Under the pieces are notes generated by a model, which had not been told where the DNA came from, ran no database searches, and saw only the letters and a program-made list of their open reading frames with translations. A stretch of 64,000 bases of DNA from Belnapia sp. F-4-1 (GTDB taxonomy: Bacteria > Pseudomonadota > Alphaproteobacteria > Acetobacterales > Acetobacteraceae), in NCBI RefSeq assembly GCF_000802185.1, contig NZ_KN676113.1, positions 4,359,430 through 4,423,429 of the forward strand, written 5' to 3'. The translations under genes were made by a program, and so were the position numbers. Of this stretch, positions 63,588 through 64,000 are shown piece by piece. Position 1 is the stretch's first letter; each line of letters begins with the position of its first letter.

Positions 63588-64000
63588 TTACAGCCGTCTC
63601 TGACCTTCGTCAATATACGACACGAAGTCGTTCGTGTCGGAGAAATAGTTGCGAAATGCGTCCCGGACATTCATTTCATCTTTTGCGCGTACGAGTACGA
63701 TGTCAGCATTGCCACCGTACTGCCTCTCCAACACACTGTAGCGTTCAACAGCCTCGTTGATGTTGTCGTATGTCTCAACCTCAAGCCGTACCCTCGCCGC
63801 ATCACCTGTGTGTCGGATCAAAATGGTATTTGCCTTGAACGCAAACTGCTCGCTTGAATGCTTCACATCCCGCAGCGAAGCAAGTAGTCCGGTACTGGCT
63901 TCCAACTCGGAAAGCTCATGTCTTAATTCCAAGTTGCTAAGCTCGGGCAAACAGGATCGTTGATCCTCATATGCGCGAGCAATGACCTCGCTGCACAGCT
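63588..64000 (-). CDS. RelA/SpoT-domain protein, C-terminal part
   Basis: The frame is open from the right edge to a TAA at 63588. The sequence resembles the C-terminal tail that follows the RelA/SpoT synthetase domain in stand-alone alarmone synthetases: VERYSVLERQYGGNADIVLV, followed by DAFRNYFSDTNDF. The catalytic part lies outside the window, so the activity cannot be tested. If correct, it would be a second defence-type or toxin-type cargo gene. Confidence 0.5.
   Translation of the reverse strand, partial: LCSEVIARAYEDQRSCLPELSNLELRHELSELEASTGLLASLRDVKHSSEQFAFKANTILIRHTGDAARVRLEVETYDNINEAVERYSVLERQYGGNADIVLVRAKDEMNVRDAFRNYFSDTNDFVSYIDEGQRRL

Larger units (their letters stand above)
56945..64000. 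mobile_element. Integrated genomic island (right end beyond the window)
   Basis: Base composition falls and becomes uneven from 56945 on. A tyrosine integrase stands at the left end, and cargo follows: exported protease, HNH nucleases, unknown membrane protein, lipoprotein, Abi-alpha-like protein and a RelA/SpoT-type fragment. No capsid, terminase or replication gene is visible, so it is a defective prophage, satellite or defence-type island. The right end is not in the window. Confidence 0.75.

Noticed and set aside
63560-63760. 66-codon frame with a strong AGGAGGT ribosome site
   Set aside because: It is antisense to the RelA/SpoT-like 3' end and its sequence has no pattern of a real protein; it may be the remnant start of a lost gene.

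Overview
This window looks like chromosome from a high-GC alphaproteobacterium, most likely Acetobacteraceae and Roseomonas-like. That placement is inferred from several things: strong GC bias, a stand-alone NDUFS4-type complex I accessory subunit, an orphan Bug-type receptor, a CoxG-CoxD-CoxE/XdhC molybdo-enzyme maturation operon, and many short operons joined by 4-base ATGA overlaps. No 16S rRNA gene or other taxonomic marker is present, so the genus is a guess.

Layout. 1-10020 is housekeeping and catabolic: a cysteine dioxygenase-type enzyme cut by the window edge, a cupin, a nitroreductase, a zinc alcohol dehydrogenase, a YidB-type protein, an orphan Bug receptor, two serine hydrolases of the beta-lactamase fold, a TelA/XpaC pair with a small membrane protein, and a CRYL1-like dehydrogenase. 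10021-12003 is a scar: a DUF1275 membrane protein gene and a RES-domain gene face each other, and both lose their 3' ends at one junction near 10755. 12004-17319 is a complete five-gene Dpp/Opp-type peptide ABC transporter operon. 17392-24541 holds single genes (CHAP amidase, RidA with a clear terminator, Gfo/Idh/MocA oxidoreductase, epoxide-hydrolase-like enzyme, MFS exporter with two small partners, amidase). 24534-30146 is the CoxG-CoxD-CoxE-XdhC-XdhC-MoeA/MocA maturation operon, without the catalytic Mo-hydroxylase subunits. 30421-46266 is mixed metabolism: a methylisocitrate lyase-like enzyme, an LLM monooxygenase, NIPSNAP, an AapJ-like receptor, GalM with an Lrp regulator opposite DadA, an aldo/keto reductase, a DsbA-like protein, a ketopantoate reductase with a MATE exporter, an M20 peptidase with an esterase, and AdhP. 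It also carries tRNA-Pro(TGG), tRNA-Arg(TCT) and tRNA-Ser(TGA).

46321-51762 holds an LpxR-type outer-membrane deacylase, an intact IS1182-type element and a three-gene phosphorelay (CHASE3 kinase, single-domain receiver, REC-HisKA_2 kinase). The element sits in a CTAG that is the stop codon of both flanking convergent genes. 51924-56905 holds a homodimeric, AceE-type pyruvate dehydrogenase E1, an LLM oxidoreductase and a glycerophosphodiesterase with a well-formed Pho box upstream.

56945-64000 is a lower-GC integrated island that runs off the window. It starts at what looks like the leftover 3' end of a minus-strand host gene. It then carries a tyrosine integrase, an exported trypsin-like protease, two related HNH nucleases, an unknown membrane protein, a DUF2272 lipoprotein, a DUF4393 (Abi-alpha-like) protein and the C-terminus of a probable RelA/SpoT-domain protein. 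This cargo resembles phage-defence or satellite cargo and is the most interesting region for undescribed biology.
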